From assembly GCA_944321175.1 (NCBI GenBank), contig CALUKI010000018.1:58544-122543 (forward strand): DNA of 64,000 nucleotides. The letters are read 5' to 3'. Positions 36,980 through 44,956 of this stretch are shown here, piece by piece; positions within the stretch are counted from its first letter, which is position 1; every line of letters begins with the position of its first letter. Source of the DNA: an uncultured Alistipes sp. (lineage in GTDB: Bacteria; Bacteroidota; Bacteroidia; Bacteroidales; Rikenellaceae). The notes beneath the pieces are model-generated. The model ran no database searches. It saw only the letters and a program-made list of their open reading frames with translations, and had not been told where the DNA came from. The position numbers and the translations under genes were made by a program.

Positions 36980-38683
36980 ATGATGTTCCGCACATTCAGA
37001 GATATTCTTCCCGCACGGTTCCGGCGTCGCAGCATCGGCGTCGCCCTGAGCGTTTTTCTCCGCGCCCTGCTCAACTTCGTGGGACTTGCCGTGCTGGTAC
37101 CCGTGCTGGTCATCATCCTCGACACCGAAGGAATCCACTCGAATCTCTGGCTGGAGAGGATCTACCTCTGGGGCGGATTCTCCGACGACCGCCGGTTCAT
37201 CCTCGCCGTCTGCACCGGCGTGGTGGGTGTCGTCCTGTTGAAGAATCTTGCCAACCTGCTACTCTACAAGGTCGAGCGGAACTTCATCTACGACCTCTAC
37301 CGCGACCTGTCGCGCCGTCTCTACATCGACTACCACGATCGGGGGCTGGCATTCGTCAAAAGCAGCAACTCGGCCATCCTCTCGCGCAACGTCAATGCCG
37401 TCTGTCTGATCTTCGTCACCGGCGTGCTGATGCCCCTTGCGGCGATCGCCAGCGAAACGATGCTTTTCCTGCTGCTTTTCATGGCTCTGGCGCTCTACAG
37501 TCCATTGGCGTCCGCCATCGCGCTGCTGGTCTTCGTGCCGGCGGTGATGCTCTATTACGGGCTGGTGCGCCGGCGGCTCAACCGCTACGGCGAAGAGGAG
37601 CACCGCGCACAGCGGACGAAATCCCGCACCGTCGCCGAGACATTCCGGGGCTATGCCGATCTGGAGGTGGCCAACGCCTTCCCCGAAATGCTGAAAACCT
37701 TCGACAGCGCGATGAATCGCGTCGTGCAGGTGCGTGAACGCAACGCTACGATCGCCGTTCTGCCGTCGATCTTTACCGAAGTGGGCCTCGCAGCGGGCAT
37801 GGCGCTTCTTGTGGCGCTCTGCGCCGGAACGGACAACACGCAGATGAAACTGCTCTTCGGCATCTTCGCCGTTGCGGCGTTGCGCATCATGCCGTCGATC
37901 CGCAGCATCATGGGAGCCTGGACCTCCCTGCGTTACAACCGCTACACGCTCGATGTGCTGCGCGATGCCCGAACGAACGGAACGGCGCCGGAATCCGCTC
38001 CGTCCAACGAACGGCTGGCGTTTCAGCGCGAAATAACGATTGAAGGGCTCTCGTTCCACTACGACGACGCACCCGACCACGACGTGCTGCACGACTTCTC
38101 GCTCACAATCCGCAAGGGCGAACGGATCGGAATACGCGGCGTTTCAGGAGCCGGAAAGACCACGCTGTTCAACATCCTGCTGGGGCTATACAAGCCTTCG
38201 GCAGGGCGTATCGCCATCGACGGGGTTCCGCTCACCGCCGAGAACCGCCGCCAATGGCAGAATGCCGTCGGGTATGTATCACAGAACGTATTCGTTACCG
38301 ACAGCTCCTTTGCGGCGAACGTCGCATTGGGATGCGTTCCCGAACGGATCGACCGCCAACGTGCGGCACAGGCATTGGCGATGGCCAAACTCGGAGATTT
38401 CATCGAGACGCTGCCCAAAGGGATGGACACCCCCATCGGCGAATGCGGATGCCGCCTTTCGGGCGGCCAGCGGCAGCGGCTCGGCATCGCGCGGGCGCTC
38501 TACAAACAGGCCGATATTCTCTTCTTCGACGAGGCGACCTCCTCGCTCGACAACCGCACCGAAGAGGGGATCAACCGCGCCATCGAGGAGCTGTCGCGCG
38601 ACAATCGCGAACTGACGATCGTCGTGATCGCCCACCGCGAAAGTTCGCTGGAGTTCTGCGACCGCATCATAACAATCGGTTGA
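36980..38683 (+). CDS. ABC exporter, membrane domain fused to ATPase
   Basis: A 567-residue half-transporter of the MsbA/lipid-peptide exporter type. Six membrane helices lie in about residues 15-300 (first helices SIGVALSVFLRALLNFVGLAVLVPVLVII region). The ATPase has Walker A GVSGAGKTTLFN, the Q-loop around YVSQNVFVTDSS, the signature CRLSGGQRQRLGIARALYKQ (starting LSGGQ), Walker B ILFFDEATSSLD and the switch His in VVIAHRES. No N-terminal C39 peptidase domain, so any peptide substrate would have to be cut elsewhere. ATGs at 36980 and 36983; the first was chosen. TACCTTTG at 36970-36977 directly precedes the start, so it may have its own leaderless transcript or be read from addA. Substrate unknown. 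Confidence 0.88.
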   Translation: MMFRTFRDILPARFRRRSIGVALSVFLRALLNFVGLAVLVPVLVIILDTEGIHSNLWLERIYLWGGFSDDRRFILAVCTGVVGVVLLKNLANLLLYKVERNFIYDLYRDLSRRLYIDYHDRGLAFVKSSNSAILSRNVNAVCLIFVTGVLMPLAAIASETMLFLLLFMALALYSPLASAIALLVFVPAVMLYYGLVRRRLNRYGEEEHRAQRTKSRTVAETFRGYADLEVANAFPEMLKTFDSAMNRVVQVRERNATIAVLPSIFTEVGLAAGMALLVALCAGTDNTQMKLLFGIFAVAALRIMPSIRSIMGAWTSLRYNRYTLDVLRDARTNGTAPESAPSNERLAFQREITIEGLSFHYDDAPDHDVLHDFSLTIRKGERIGIRGVSGAGKTTLFNILLGLYKPSAGRIAIDGVPLTAENRRQWQNAVGYVSQNVFVTDSSFAANVALGCVPERIDRQRAAQALAMAKLGDFIETLPKGMDTPIGECGCRLSGGQRQRLGIARALYKQADILFFDEATSSLDNRTEEGINRAIEELSRDNRELTIVVIAHRESSLEFCDRIITIG

Positions 38684-38748
38684 GACACTAAAAGACAGTA
38701 CGCTAAAAAAACAATATATTACAGGTCATTCCCGGAACTAATCGGAGA

Positions 38749-38868
38749 ATGAAGGCAAAAAACGACTGCCGGAGGGCGTTACGCTCCACCTGCCGCTCCG
38801 GCACCGTGAGACGGATGCAAAAACAGCGTAAAAACGACATATGGATTACCTCATTGCACAAGACCTAA
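38749..38868 (+). CDS. Possible small basic peptide (39 residues)
   Basis: An ATG with a GGAG ribosome-site-like sequence opens a 39-residue frame between the ABC exporter and the HPr-kinase-like gene, overlapping the start of the latter by 28 bases. The peptide (beginning MKAKNDCRRALRSTCRSG) is strongly basic with two cysteines. Position next to an exporter, a kinase-like protein and a peptidase makes a precursor peptide conceivable, but the stretch also holds a hairpin (38767-38803) that may be its real function. Low confidence that it is translated. Confidence 0.2.
   Translation: MKAKNDCRRALRSTCRSGTVRRMQKQRKNDIWITSLHKT
38767..38803 (+). repeat. Hairpin upstream of the HPr-kinase-like gene
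   Basis: TGCCGGAG at 38767-38774 pairs perfectly with CTCCGGCA at 38796-38803, around a 21-base loop. No T-run follows, so it is not a standard terminator; it may act as an attenuator or RNA processing signal between the ABC gene and the kinase-like gene. Confidence 0.5.
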
Positions 38869-39725
38869 TACGGACGGAAGGTGCGGCCGCAGACCTCGTC
38901 AACGACTGCCGGCTCATCGGCTTCCGGCCGTTCGAACGGCCGGAAGATCCGGCGGCGCAACCGCTCATGCGGGTGCGTCTCGACGTACCGTTGGCTCTTG
39001 ACCAATTCAACGGCTATCGCGAACTTGACCGCTTCGAATTCGACGAGGCGGTCGCCGACTGCCACTTCGGACGCTGCGACGGCGGGTATCTCTTCTACAT
39101 GTTGAAACAGGATTGTCCGCCCGTGATCTTCGCCAAGGCCGACGGCGATACGCGCGTTATGAGCAATGCCGCCTGCGAACGCCGTCCCGATCCGTCGCTC
39201 GTGCGTTTCGGGATGTGGATGCTCTTCGGCATCTCGCACAACCCCCACAGCATCGCCATCCACTCCTCGACGATCATCCATTCGGGACACGCCGTCCTTT
39301 TTCTCGGCGAATCGGGTACCGGAAAGAGCACCCATACCCGCCTGTGGAGAGAGCATATCCCCCATTCGAAGCTGCTCAACGACGACAGCCCCATTATCCG
39401 GCTTGCCGACGGCGTTCCGACGGCGTTCGGTTCGCCCTGGAGCGGCAAAACGCCCTGTTACCGGAACGAGAGCTACCCTATCGCCGCCTTCGTGCGGCTG
39501 CGGCAGGCTCCCTTCAACCGCATCGAACGGCTCTCGGTCGTCAACGCCATCGGTGCCCTGCTGCCCTCATGCCCTCCCGCATTCGCCTACGATGCGGCCC
39601 TGCAGGACAACATCTGCAACACGCTCTCGCAACTCATCGCCCGGACGCCGGTCTATCGGCTCGACTGCCTGCCCGATGCCGACGCCGCGCGGCTTTCGTT
39701 CGAAACGACCCTCGCACGACAATGA
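38841..39725 (+). CDS. HPr-kinase-like (HprK C-terminal domain) P-loop protein
   Basis: A 294-residue protein with the P-loop fold of HPr serine kinase. The first 130 residues are unrelated to HprK. The Walker A motif GESGTGKST at 156-164 is followed by HTRLWREHI, the acidic stretch LLNDDSPIIR, and GSPWSGKTPCYRNESYP, the combination seen in Bacteroidetes HprK-like proteins that automatic pipelines sometimes call PEP carboxykinase. The neighbour at 39722 overlaps its stop (ATGA), so the two work together. HprK-like enzymes beside peptide-processing genes phosphorylate peptides in some lasso-peptide clusters, but no lasso cyclase or PqqD gene is present here. The substrate is unknown. It starts 157 bases after the ABC exporter. 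Confidence 0.8.
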   Translation: MDYLIAQDLIRTEGAAADLVNDCRLIGFRPFERPEDPAAQPLMRVRLDVPLALDQFNGYRELDRFEFDEAVADCHFGRCDGGYLFYMLKQDCPPVIFAKADGDTRVMSNAACERRPDPSLVRFGMWMLFGISHNPHSIAIHSSTIIHSGHAVLFLGESGTGKSTHTRLWREHIPHSKLLNDDSPIIRLADGVPTAFGSPWSGKTPCYRNESYPIAAFVRLRQAPFNRIERLSVVNAIGALLPSCPPAFAYDAALQDNICNTLSQLIARTPVYRLDCLPDADAARLSFETTLARQ

Positions 39726-40138
39726 CGAAGCGCACCCTCTCCAACCGGATCCTCTTCGAGGAGGCCCGCAAAGAACTCGCCGAAGGGCGGTCGGTCACCC
39801 TGAGCGTACAGGGGCAAAGCATGCTGCCGTTTTTCCAAAGCGGCAGCCGGATCACACTGCGCCCCCTGCGCGACGGCGACCTGCGCCGCGGAAACGTCGT
39901 ACTGGGCGAGACCGACAACGGACACTTCGTCGTACATCGCATCTATCGCATCGATGAAGCGACGGTCACGCTTCTGGGAGACGGGAATCTGGCCGGTACC
40001 GAAACGATTCCCCGCAACCGGATCTACGGAATCGTCGATTGCGGGGTGCTGCATCGCCGTGCCGCACTGCTCTGGATGCACATGCTTCCCCTGAGGCGCT
40101 ATCCGCTGGCCGTGCTGCGCCGCATCTGCCGGAAATAA
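39722..40138 (+). CDS. S24/S26-family peptidase, signal-peptidase-like with Ser/His dyad
   Basis: A 138-residue protein of the signal peptidase fold. The nucleophile lies in VQGQSMLPFFQSG (Ser33), and VVHRIYRID places a His (His72) where the archaeal/SipW/Sec11-type enzymes have their catalytic base; the Lys of typical bacterial signal peptidase I is absent. The C-terminal part (about 100-138) is basic (RRAALLWMHMLPLRRYPLAVL) and may touch the membrane; there is no clear N-terminal membrane anchor. Translation is coupled to the HPr-kinase-like gene by an ATGA overlap. It may cut a peptide or protein handled by the kinase and possibly by the ABC exporter upstream. Convergent with the C1 peptidase gene. 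Confidence 0.82.
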   Translation: MTKRTLSNRILFEEARKELAEGRSVTLSVQGQSMLPFFQSGSRITLRPLRDGDLRRGNVVLGETDNGHFVVHRIYRIDEATVTLLGDGNLAGTETIPRNRIYGIVDCGVLHRRAALLWMHMLPLRRYPLAVLRRICRK

Positions 40139-40201
40139 ACAAGGACAGATTCGGAAAGACGGTCGAGGAACTCTTCCTGCTGGAAGAGACCGGACAAAAC
40201 G

Positions 40202-40245
40202 AAAGGCCCCTTCCGCCGATCCGGACGTAAAGGGCCTTTATTCTC
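40202..40245. terminator. Terminator between the S26-like peptidase and C1 peptidase genes
   Basis: AAAGGCCC at 40202-40209 pairs with GGGCCTTT at 40232-40239, with TTTATTCTC after it on the plus strand and a T-rich stretch (CGTTTTG) on the minus. It lies between convergent genes and could serve both, though the loop is long (about 22 bases). Confidence 0.6.
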
Positions 40246-40277
40246 ACAGGTCTTATGTTCACACGGCGGCAGCCGGA

Positions 40278-41675
40278 TCAAAGTTCGTCGGCAAACATCG
40301 GATCCCACGCCGGCAGCCGGACGGGACGCTGCCTGAGGATGTCAAGAATCCGCTGCGGAACGTATTTCCGCTCGACAACCAGCCGGAACATGTATTCGTC
40401 GAACCACCGGTCCGTCAGGATCAGATGCCCCCGATAGCCGCTCGCCGCGCCCCAGCTGTTCTCGACCATCCACTTCCGGGGACGGCCCTCCGCATCGAGA
40501 TCGACCGCCATGAGCGTCATCGCATGGCTCGATCCGCTGGCAAAGCTCTCGACACGCTGCCGCTTGTCCATCCCGAACGTCGTACCCATCAACGCACCGT
40601 AATCGTAATTGTCCACATCCAACAGTCCCCGTTTGGAATCGAGGAATTTCCCGACGTCGCACGAGAAATACATCATCGTGCTGTCCTTGATCGAGGCGAC
40701 CGCCATCTGCTTGATCTCCTCGACAGGCAGGTTCACATAGGTCCAGTTGCGGCCGTCGTAGCTGTGGCGGTCGTAGTCGATTTCGTAACAACGGTAGTAT
40801 TTGCGCGTGGGATCGTTCATCAGCATCACATAGTCGTCGGTCAGATTTCGGCCCACATAGGTGTCGTAAAAGGATTGCGGCGTATATTCGCGCGTATCGA
40901 CCGGTTTGCCGTCCGACGTATAGCGCGTCCATGTAAAACACCGGGGCGGCTCGCCCAGATTGAGCACAAGCATGCGGTAGATCGTACCGAGCATCACCGT
41001 CTTGCGCGCCTCCAGCTCCCTGACCTTTACTCCGTCCCGCGCCGCATCGCGCAGCGCAAGGCCGTATTCCCGCAGCTTCAGCGCCAGCAGCTGCGCCATC
41101 TGCGACGTATGTTCGCTGCTGTAACTTTCGGGCATCACCTCCTTCGGAACAAGGCCGTATTTGCCCACGATGTCCGAGATGCCGGTAAACTGTCCGCCGT
41201 CGCTGAGCGGATGCCGGAACAGCCAATCGACCAGCTGATCCTCCCGCGGCTTCTCCCGCGTATCGATCACCCCCTGCAGGAAGAGGTTCGCCTTCTCCAG
41301 CTGATCCCAGAAAAAGCAGTAGTTCTGTGAAAATTCGAACTCTCCGAGATCGTACTGCGCGATCATGCGGGCCCGCAATACGTTCAGACCCGAAAAAAGC
41401 CAGCAGCGCCCCGACTGCTGCTGGTTGGTGATGCCCTTCGACGGCACGCGATGCGAAAAATGGGTATCCATTTCGCCCTGATTCGTCTGGTTGACGGCCA
41501 GCTTCCGGATGTCGTTGTTGCAGATCGCATTGCGCAAAGCCCGATCTTCCGGCCGGTCAAGGTAAAATTTGCGGATCGTATCGAGCATCTGCGGGGTAAT
41601 CCCGCCCTTCGTCTGCGATTCGGCAGCCGGAAGGCTCATGACAACAAAAAATGAGAGTAAAAGTATCCGTTTCAT
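40278..41675 (-). CDS. C1-family cysteine peptidase (bleomycin hydrolase/PepC-like), exported
   Basis: A papain-fold aminopeptidase of the bleomycin hydrolase family. The 465-residue product has a signal peptide (MKRILLLSFFVVMSLPAAES), which cytoplasmic PepC and mammalian bleomycin hydrolases lack, so this one should act in the periplasm or outside. Catalytic Cys91 is in ITNQQQSGRCWLFSGLN, the oxyanion Gln is just before it, the His lies in GSSHAMTLMAVDLD and the Asn in WMVENSWGAASGY. C-terminal residues end in PMFADEL. Probably degrades peptides, perhaps diet-derived. TATCTTTG at 41705-41698 on the minus strand is a probable promoter box. Confidence 0.9.
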   Translation of the reverse strand: MKRILLLSFFVVMSLPAAESQTKGGITPQMLDTIRKFYLDRPEDRALRNAICNNDIRKLAVNQTNQGEMDTHFSHRVPSKGITNQQQSGRCWLFSGLNVLRARMIAQYDLGEFEFSQNYCFFWDQLEKANLFLQGVIDTREKPREDQLVDWLFRHPLSDGGQFTGISDIVGKYGLVPKEVMPESYSSEHTSQMAQLLALKLREYGLALRDAARDGVKVRELEARKTVMLGTIYRMLVLNLGEPPRCFTWTRYTSDGKPVDTREYTPQSFYDTYVGRNLTDDYVMLMNDPTRKYYRCYEIDYDRHSYDGRNWTYVNLPVEEIKQMAVASIKDSTMMYFSCDVGKFLDSKRGLLDVDNYDYGALMGTTFGMDKRQRVESFASGSSHAMTLMAVDLDAEGRPRKWMVENSWGAASGYRGHLILTDRWFDEYMFRLVVERKYVPQRILDILRQRPVRLPAWDPMFADEL

Positions 41676-41697
41676 AATTCAAAGGTTTCTCCATGCA

Positions 41698-41705
41698 CAA
41701 AGATA
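41698..41705 (-). promoter_or_regulatory. -7 element (TATCTTTG) of the C1 peptidase gene
   Basis: Minus-strand TATCTTTG 23 bases before the ATG at 41675. No TTTG box at the canonical distance. The rest of 41706-41896 holds no gene. Confidence 0.45.
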
Positions 41706-41896
41706 GGATTCTTTTGCAAAATACGGTCGTCCATCCCCTGCAAACCGTCAAACTTTCCGGCTGCGGCATGGCGGACATCCAGACCGAAGGCCGCATTCGG
41801 ACGCCCCCTGCGGGAGAACCGGATGCACACGACACAGGCAGGATGCAATCGGCTGGACAGACAACAGACGGTCGGACGGCTCCGTCCCAGCGGAAC

Positions 41897-41935
41897 AAAA
41901 ACGGCGGCGGAACCGCTCGATTCCGCCGCCGTTTA
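41897..41935 (-). terminator. Terminator of the rplM-rpsI-rpsB-tsf operon
   Basis: AAACGGCGGCGGAA and TTCCGCCGCCGTTT form a 14-base stem with a loop of 8, with T residues following on the minus strand (TTTTGTTCC). It is about 20 bases past the tsf stop. Confidence 0.82.
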
Positions 41936-41953
41936 TCGAAAAGCCGGACTCGG

Positions 41954-42784
41954 CTATGCCTCAAGCGCAAAACGCTTGTATGCAATGACCGTAGCCTCCT
42001 TGTCCGCCTCGTGGATATACTGTGCGATCGTCTTCTTCTCGCCGACCAGCTCCTGATTCAGGAGCGTGTTCTCCTCGAAGAACTTCCGCATCTTGCCCTC
42101 GGCAATCTTCTCAAGAATAGCCTCCGGTTTGCCGGCATTCTTGGGATCCTGCTTCATGGCCTCGACCGCAATCTTGCGCTCATGCTCAACGACATCTGCC
42201 GGGCAGTCCGCAACGTCGATCGAAATAGGCGCCATCGCCGTAGCCTGCATGGCTACCGTATGGGCCACCTCCTCGGGAACCGGCTTGTTGAAGCCGAGGA
42301 TCGTTCCCAGTTTCTTGTTGAAGTGAACATAAGCATTGCAGTACGGAGCCTCGATACGGCCATAGAATGCCAGCTCGACCTTCTCACCCGTCTGGCCCGA
42401 CTTCTCGGTCACCATCTCCTCGACGGTGCGGCCTTCGGCGTTCTTCACGGCCAGCAGCGTCTCCTTGTCGGCAGCATCCGCCGCTACGGCGATGTCGATC
42501 ATCGCATTGGCCGAAGCCGCAAACTCCGCATTCTGTGCCACGAAGTCCGTCTCGCAGGCCAGGCACAGCATATAGGCCTTGCCATCCTTGATGCGCGTAA
42601 CGACAACGCCCTCCGACGCATTGCGGTCCGAACGCTTCGCTACGACCAGCTTGCCCTTCTCACGAATGATGTCCTGTGCGCGCGCAAAATCCCCTTCAGC
42701 CTCCATGAGGGCCTTCTTGCAGTCCATCATGCCGGCTCCCGTCATCTTGCGGAGCTTCATTACATCGGCAGCTTTGATTTCCAT
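41954..42784 (-). CDS. tsf: Translation elongation factor Ts
   Basis: Nucleotide exchange factor for EF-Tu. The 276-residue product begins MEIKAADVMKLRKMTGAGMM, the conserved UBA-like N-terminal domain, then DCKKALMEAEGDFARAQDII and the core KRSDRNASEGVV region, with the EF-Tu-contacting motif TDFVAQN (ACETDFVAQNAEF). The frame is open upstream into rpsB, but this start is standard. Last gene of the ribosomal operon, 43 bases after rpsB. Confidence 0.97.
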   Translation of the reverse strand: MEIKAADVMKLRKMTGAGMMDCKKALMEAEGDFARAQDIIREKGKLVVAKRSDRNASEGVVVTRIKDGKAYMLCLACETDFVAQNAEFAASANAMIDIAVAADAADKETLLAVKNAEGRTVEEMVTEKSGQTGEKVELAFYGRIEAPYCNAYVHFNKKLGTILGFNKPVPEEVAHTVAMQATAMAPISIDVADCPADVVEHERKIAVEAMKQDPKNAGKPEAILEKIAEGKMRKFFEENTLLNQELVGEKKTIAQYIHEADKEATVIAYKRFALEA

Positions 42785-42827
42785 AGTGTTCTTTCTCTTT
42801 AATTGTTGGTACTTTTTTCTCGTCGCA

Positions 42828-43739
42828 TTACTTGGCCGGCTCGCTCTCGGCAGCAGTCTCCACCGCCTCGGCACCGGCTGCAGCAGCAGGTGCCTCAGCA
42901 CCCTCCGTAGCCGCTACGACCTCCGCTACGGCAGCCTCCTCGGCCTCGATATTGGCCTTCACCGCCTTCTTGATCCGGGGCTTTCCCTCCTTCTTGGGAG
43001 CACCCTCCACCTCCGAAGCGGCACTCTCCTGAGCCTCCTTCTCCTTCTCAAGACGGCGCTCCTCAAGGCCTTCCGCTACGGCGGCGCACATCACGTTCAG
43101 AATAACCGCGATTGAATTCGACGCATCGTCATTTGCAGGAATAACGTAATCGATGTCGGTTGGATCACAACAAGTATCTACTATTGCAAATACGGGGATA
43201 TTCAATCGTTTGGCCTCCTTCACGGCGTTGGCCTCCTTCATCACGTCAACTACGAACAGGGCCGCAGGAAGACGCGTAAGATCCGCTATCGAACCGAGGT
43301 TCTTCTCCAGCTTCGCACGCTGACGCTCGATCTGGAGCTTCTCCCGCTTCGAGAAATTATCGAATGTGCCGTCGGCCGTCATCTTGTCGATGGTGGCCAT
43401 CTTCTTCACGGCTTTGCGTATCGTCGGGAAATTCGTAAGCATACCGCCGGCCCAACGCTCCGTAACATACGGCATGCCGATAGCGGCAACTTTCTCCGCT
43501 ACGAGATCCTTGGCCTGCTTTTTCGTGGCGACGAACAACACGCGGCGTCCGCTCTTGGCTATCTGCTTGATGGCAGCTGCCGCCTCGTCGATCTTCAGCA
43601 CCGTCTTGTGCAGATCGATGATGTGGATGCCGTTCTTCTCCATGAAGATGTAGGGAGCCATTTTGGGGTTCCACTTGCGCTTCAAGTGACCGAAATGTGC
43701 ACCGGCCTCCAACAATGTATTGAAATCTATTCGTGACAT
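42828..43739 (-). CDS. rpsB: 30S ribosomal protein S2 with extended acidic C-terminus
   Basis: Small-subunit ribosomal protein uS2. The body matches the family (IDFNTLLEAGAHFGHLKRKWNPKMAPYIF region; RWAGGMLTNFPTI; VIPANDDASNSI). The product has 303 residues because about 75 residues rich in Ala, Glu and Lys follow the conserved domain (from about 227), including a KEGKPRIKKAVK basic island in an acidic tail; the usual length is 230-260. The tail is probably flexible. It is preceded by 172 bases after rpsI, long enough to contain a leader structure, and followed closely by tsf. Confidence 0.96.
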   Translation of the reverse strand: MSRIDFNTLLEAGAHFGHLKRKWNPKMAPYIFMEKNGIHIIDLHKTVLKIDEAAAAIKQIAKSGRRVLFVATKKQAKDLVAEKVAAIGMPYVTERWAGGMLTNFPTIRKAVKKMATIDKMTADGTFDNFSKREKLQIERQRAKLEKNLGSIADLTRLPAALFVVDVMKEANAVKEAKRLNIPVFAIVDTCCDPTDIDYVIPANDDASNSIAVILNVMCAAVAEGLEERRLEKEKEAQESAASEVEGAPKKEGKPRIKKAVKANIEAEEAAVAEVVAATEGAEAPAAAAGAEAVETAAESEPAK

Positions 43740-43911
43740 TTTTGCTCTTTTTTAATTTTTATCTCTTTCTGTCAATCATCCGGTAGTGGCTCAAGCCAAT
43801 CCGGACAATTTTTCCGCGACGGGGCAATCAACAAGTAGCCATATTATATATATGAATCTTCCCGATTTCAAACCCGCGTCGTGCTTGACGATCCGGTTCC
43901 GTCCGCAAATA

Positions 43912-44298
43912 TTAACGCTTGCTGAACTGGAACTTGCGGCGTGCACCCGGCTGGCCCGGCTTCTTACGCTCAACTTCGCGCGGATCGCGCGTCAGGAATC
44001 CGGCCTTCTTCAGCACCGGACGCATCTCGGCGTCGATCTCGCACAATGCCCGTGCGATACCCAGACGTGCAGCTTCAGCCTGTCCCTTGATACCGCCGCC
44101 ACCCAGATTGATGACGATATCGTAGCTTTCGGCGGTATTCGTAGCCAGCAACGGCTGCTTTACCTGAAACTGCAGAATATCGAGCGGGAAGTAGGCCTCA
44201 AGCGCCTTGTGGTTGATTGTAATCTGTCCATTGCCCGGCTTCACGAATACGCGCGCAACGGCGGCCTTGCGACGGCCTACGGTATTTACAACTTCCAT
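43912..44298 (-). CDS. rpsI: 30S ribosomal protein S9
   Basis: Ribosomal protein uS9, 128 residues, with the typical start EVVNTVGRRKAAVARVFVKPG and the highly conserved basic C-terminal tail ending FQFSKR that reaches the P-site tRNA. It follows rplM by 7 bases, the universal L13-S9 pair. Confidence 0.97.
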   Translation of the reverse strand: MEVVNTVGRRKAAVARVFVKPGNGQITINHKALEAYFPLDILQFQVKQPLLATNTAESYDIVINLGGGGIKGQAEAARLGIARALCEIDAEMRPVLKKAGFLTRDPREVERKKPGQPGARRKFQFSKR

Positions 44299-44305
44299 AA
44301 CTTCC

Positions 44306-44761
44306 TTACTTAATCTCGTTCAACTTGATTTGCTTCGGGCTCTGTGCCGCATGCGGATGCTCCGCACCTGCATAGACCTTCAGATTCTTGAAGATCGCAT
44401 CGCCCAGACGGGTCTTCGGAAGCATGCCGCGCACGGCCTCCTCCACCACGAACGTGGGCTTCTTCTTCAGGTAATCTCCGGCCGTAGCGAAACGCTGCCC
44501 GCCCGGATAACCCGTGTGTCGTACATAGACCTTGTCGGTCAATTTGTCGCCCGTGAGCTTCACCTTCTCCGCATTGATCACGATGACATAATCACCGCAA
44601 TCGGCGTGGGGAGTGTAGCTGGGCTTGTGCTTGCCGCGAAGGATCTTGGCCACCTGCGAAGCAAGACGTCCCAACACCTCGTTCGTTGCGTCTATCACCA
44701 CCCATTCCTTGGTGACGGTAGCCGCATTCGCCGAGATGGTTTTGTAACTCAATGAATCCAC
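44306..44761 (-). CDS. rplM: 50S ribosomal protein L13
   Basis: Ribosomal protein uL13, 151 residues. Family landmarks include WVVIDATNEVLGRLASQVA, HADCGDYVIVINAEKVKLTG and GMLPKTRLGDAIFKNLKVY. The gene is first in rplM-rpsI-rpsB-tsf and has a strong promoter and a short structured leader, so L13 or S9 may regulate its own operon by binding the leader, as in other bacteria (inference). Confidence 0.97.
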   Translation of the reverse strand: MDSLSYKTISANAATVTKEWVVIDATNEVLGRLASQVAKILRGKHKPSYTPHADCGDYVIVINAEKVKLTGDKLTDKVYVRHTGYPGGQRFATAGDYLKKKPTFVVEEAVRGMLPKTRLGDAIFKNLKVYAGAEHPHAAQSPKQIKLNEIK

Positions 44762-44826
44762 TTTGCTTGTTACGTTTAGTTAATACTTGTGTGAATGTAA
44801 TCCAAATTCCCGCTTTTACGGGTGCG

Positions 44827-44857
44827 CAAAGATAGGAATAATTTTCGGAAACGACAA
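44827..44857 (-). promoter_or_regulatory. Promoter of the rplM operon
   Basis: Minus strand: TTG at 44857-44855, 20 bases, TATCTTTG at 44834-44827, an exact Bacteroidetes promoter. The leader of about 60 bases to the ATG contains a small hairpin CCCGTAAAAGCGGG (44809-44822). Confidence 0.8.
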
Positions 44858-44956
44858 CATCCGCCTAAAAATAACGGCTTTCAGCGCAAAAAACGGCACC
44901 GGTCCTCCCTTTTCAGCGGAAGATCGGAGCCGTTTTCGCCCGACAGGAGCGCCGCC

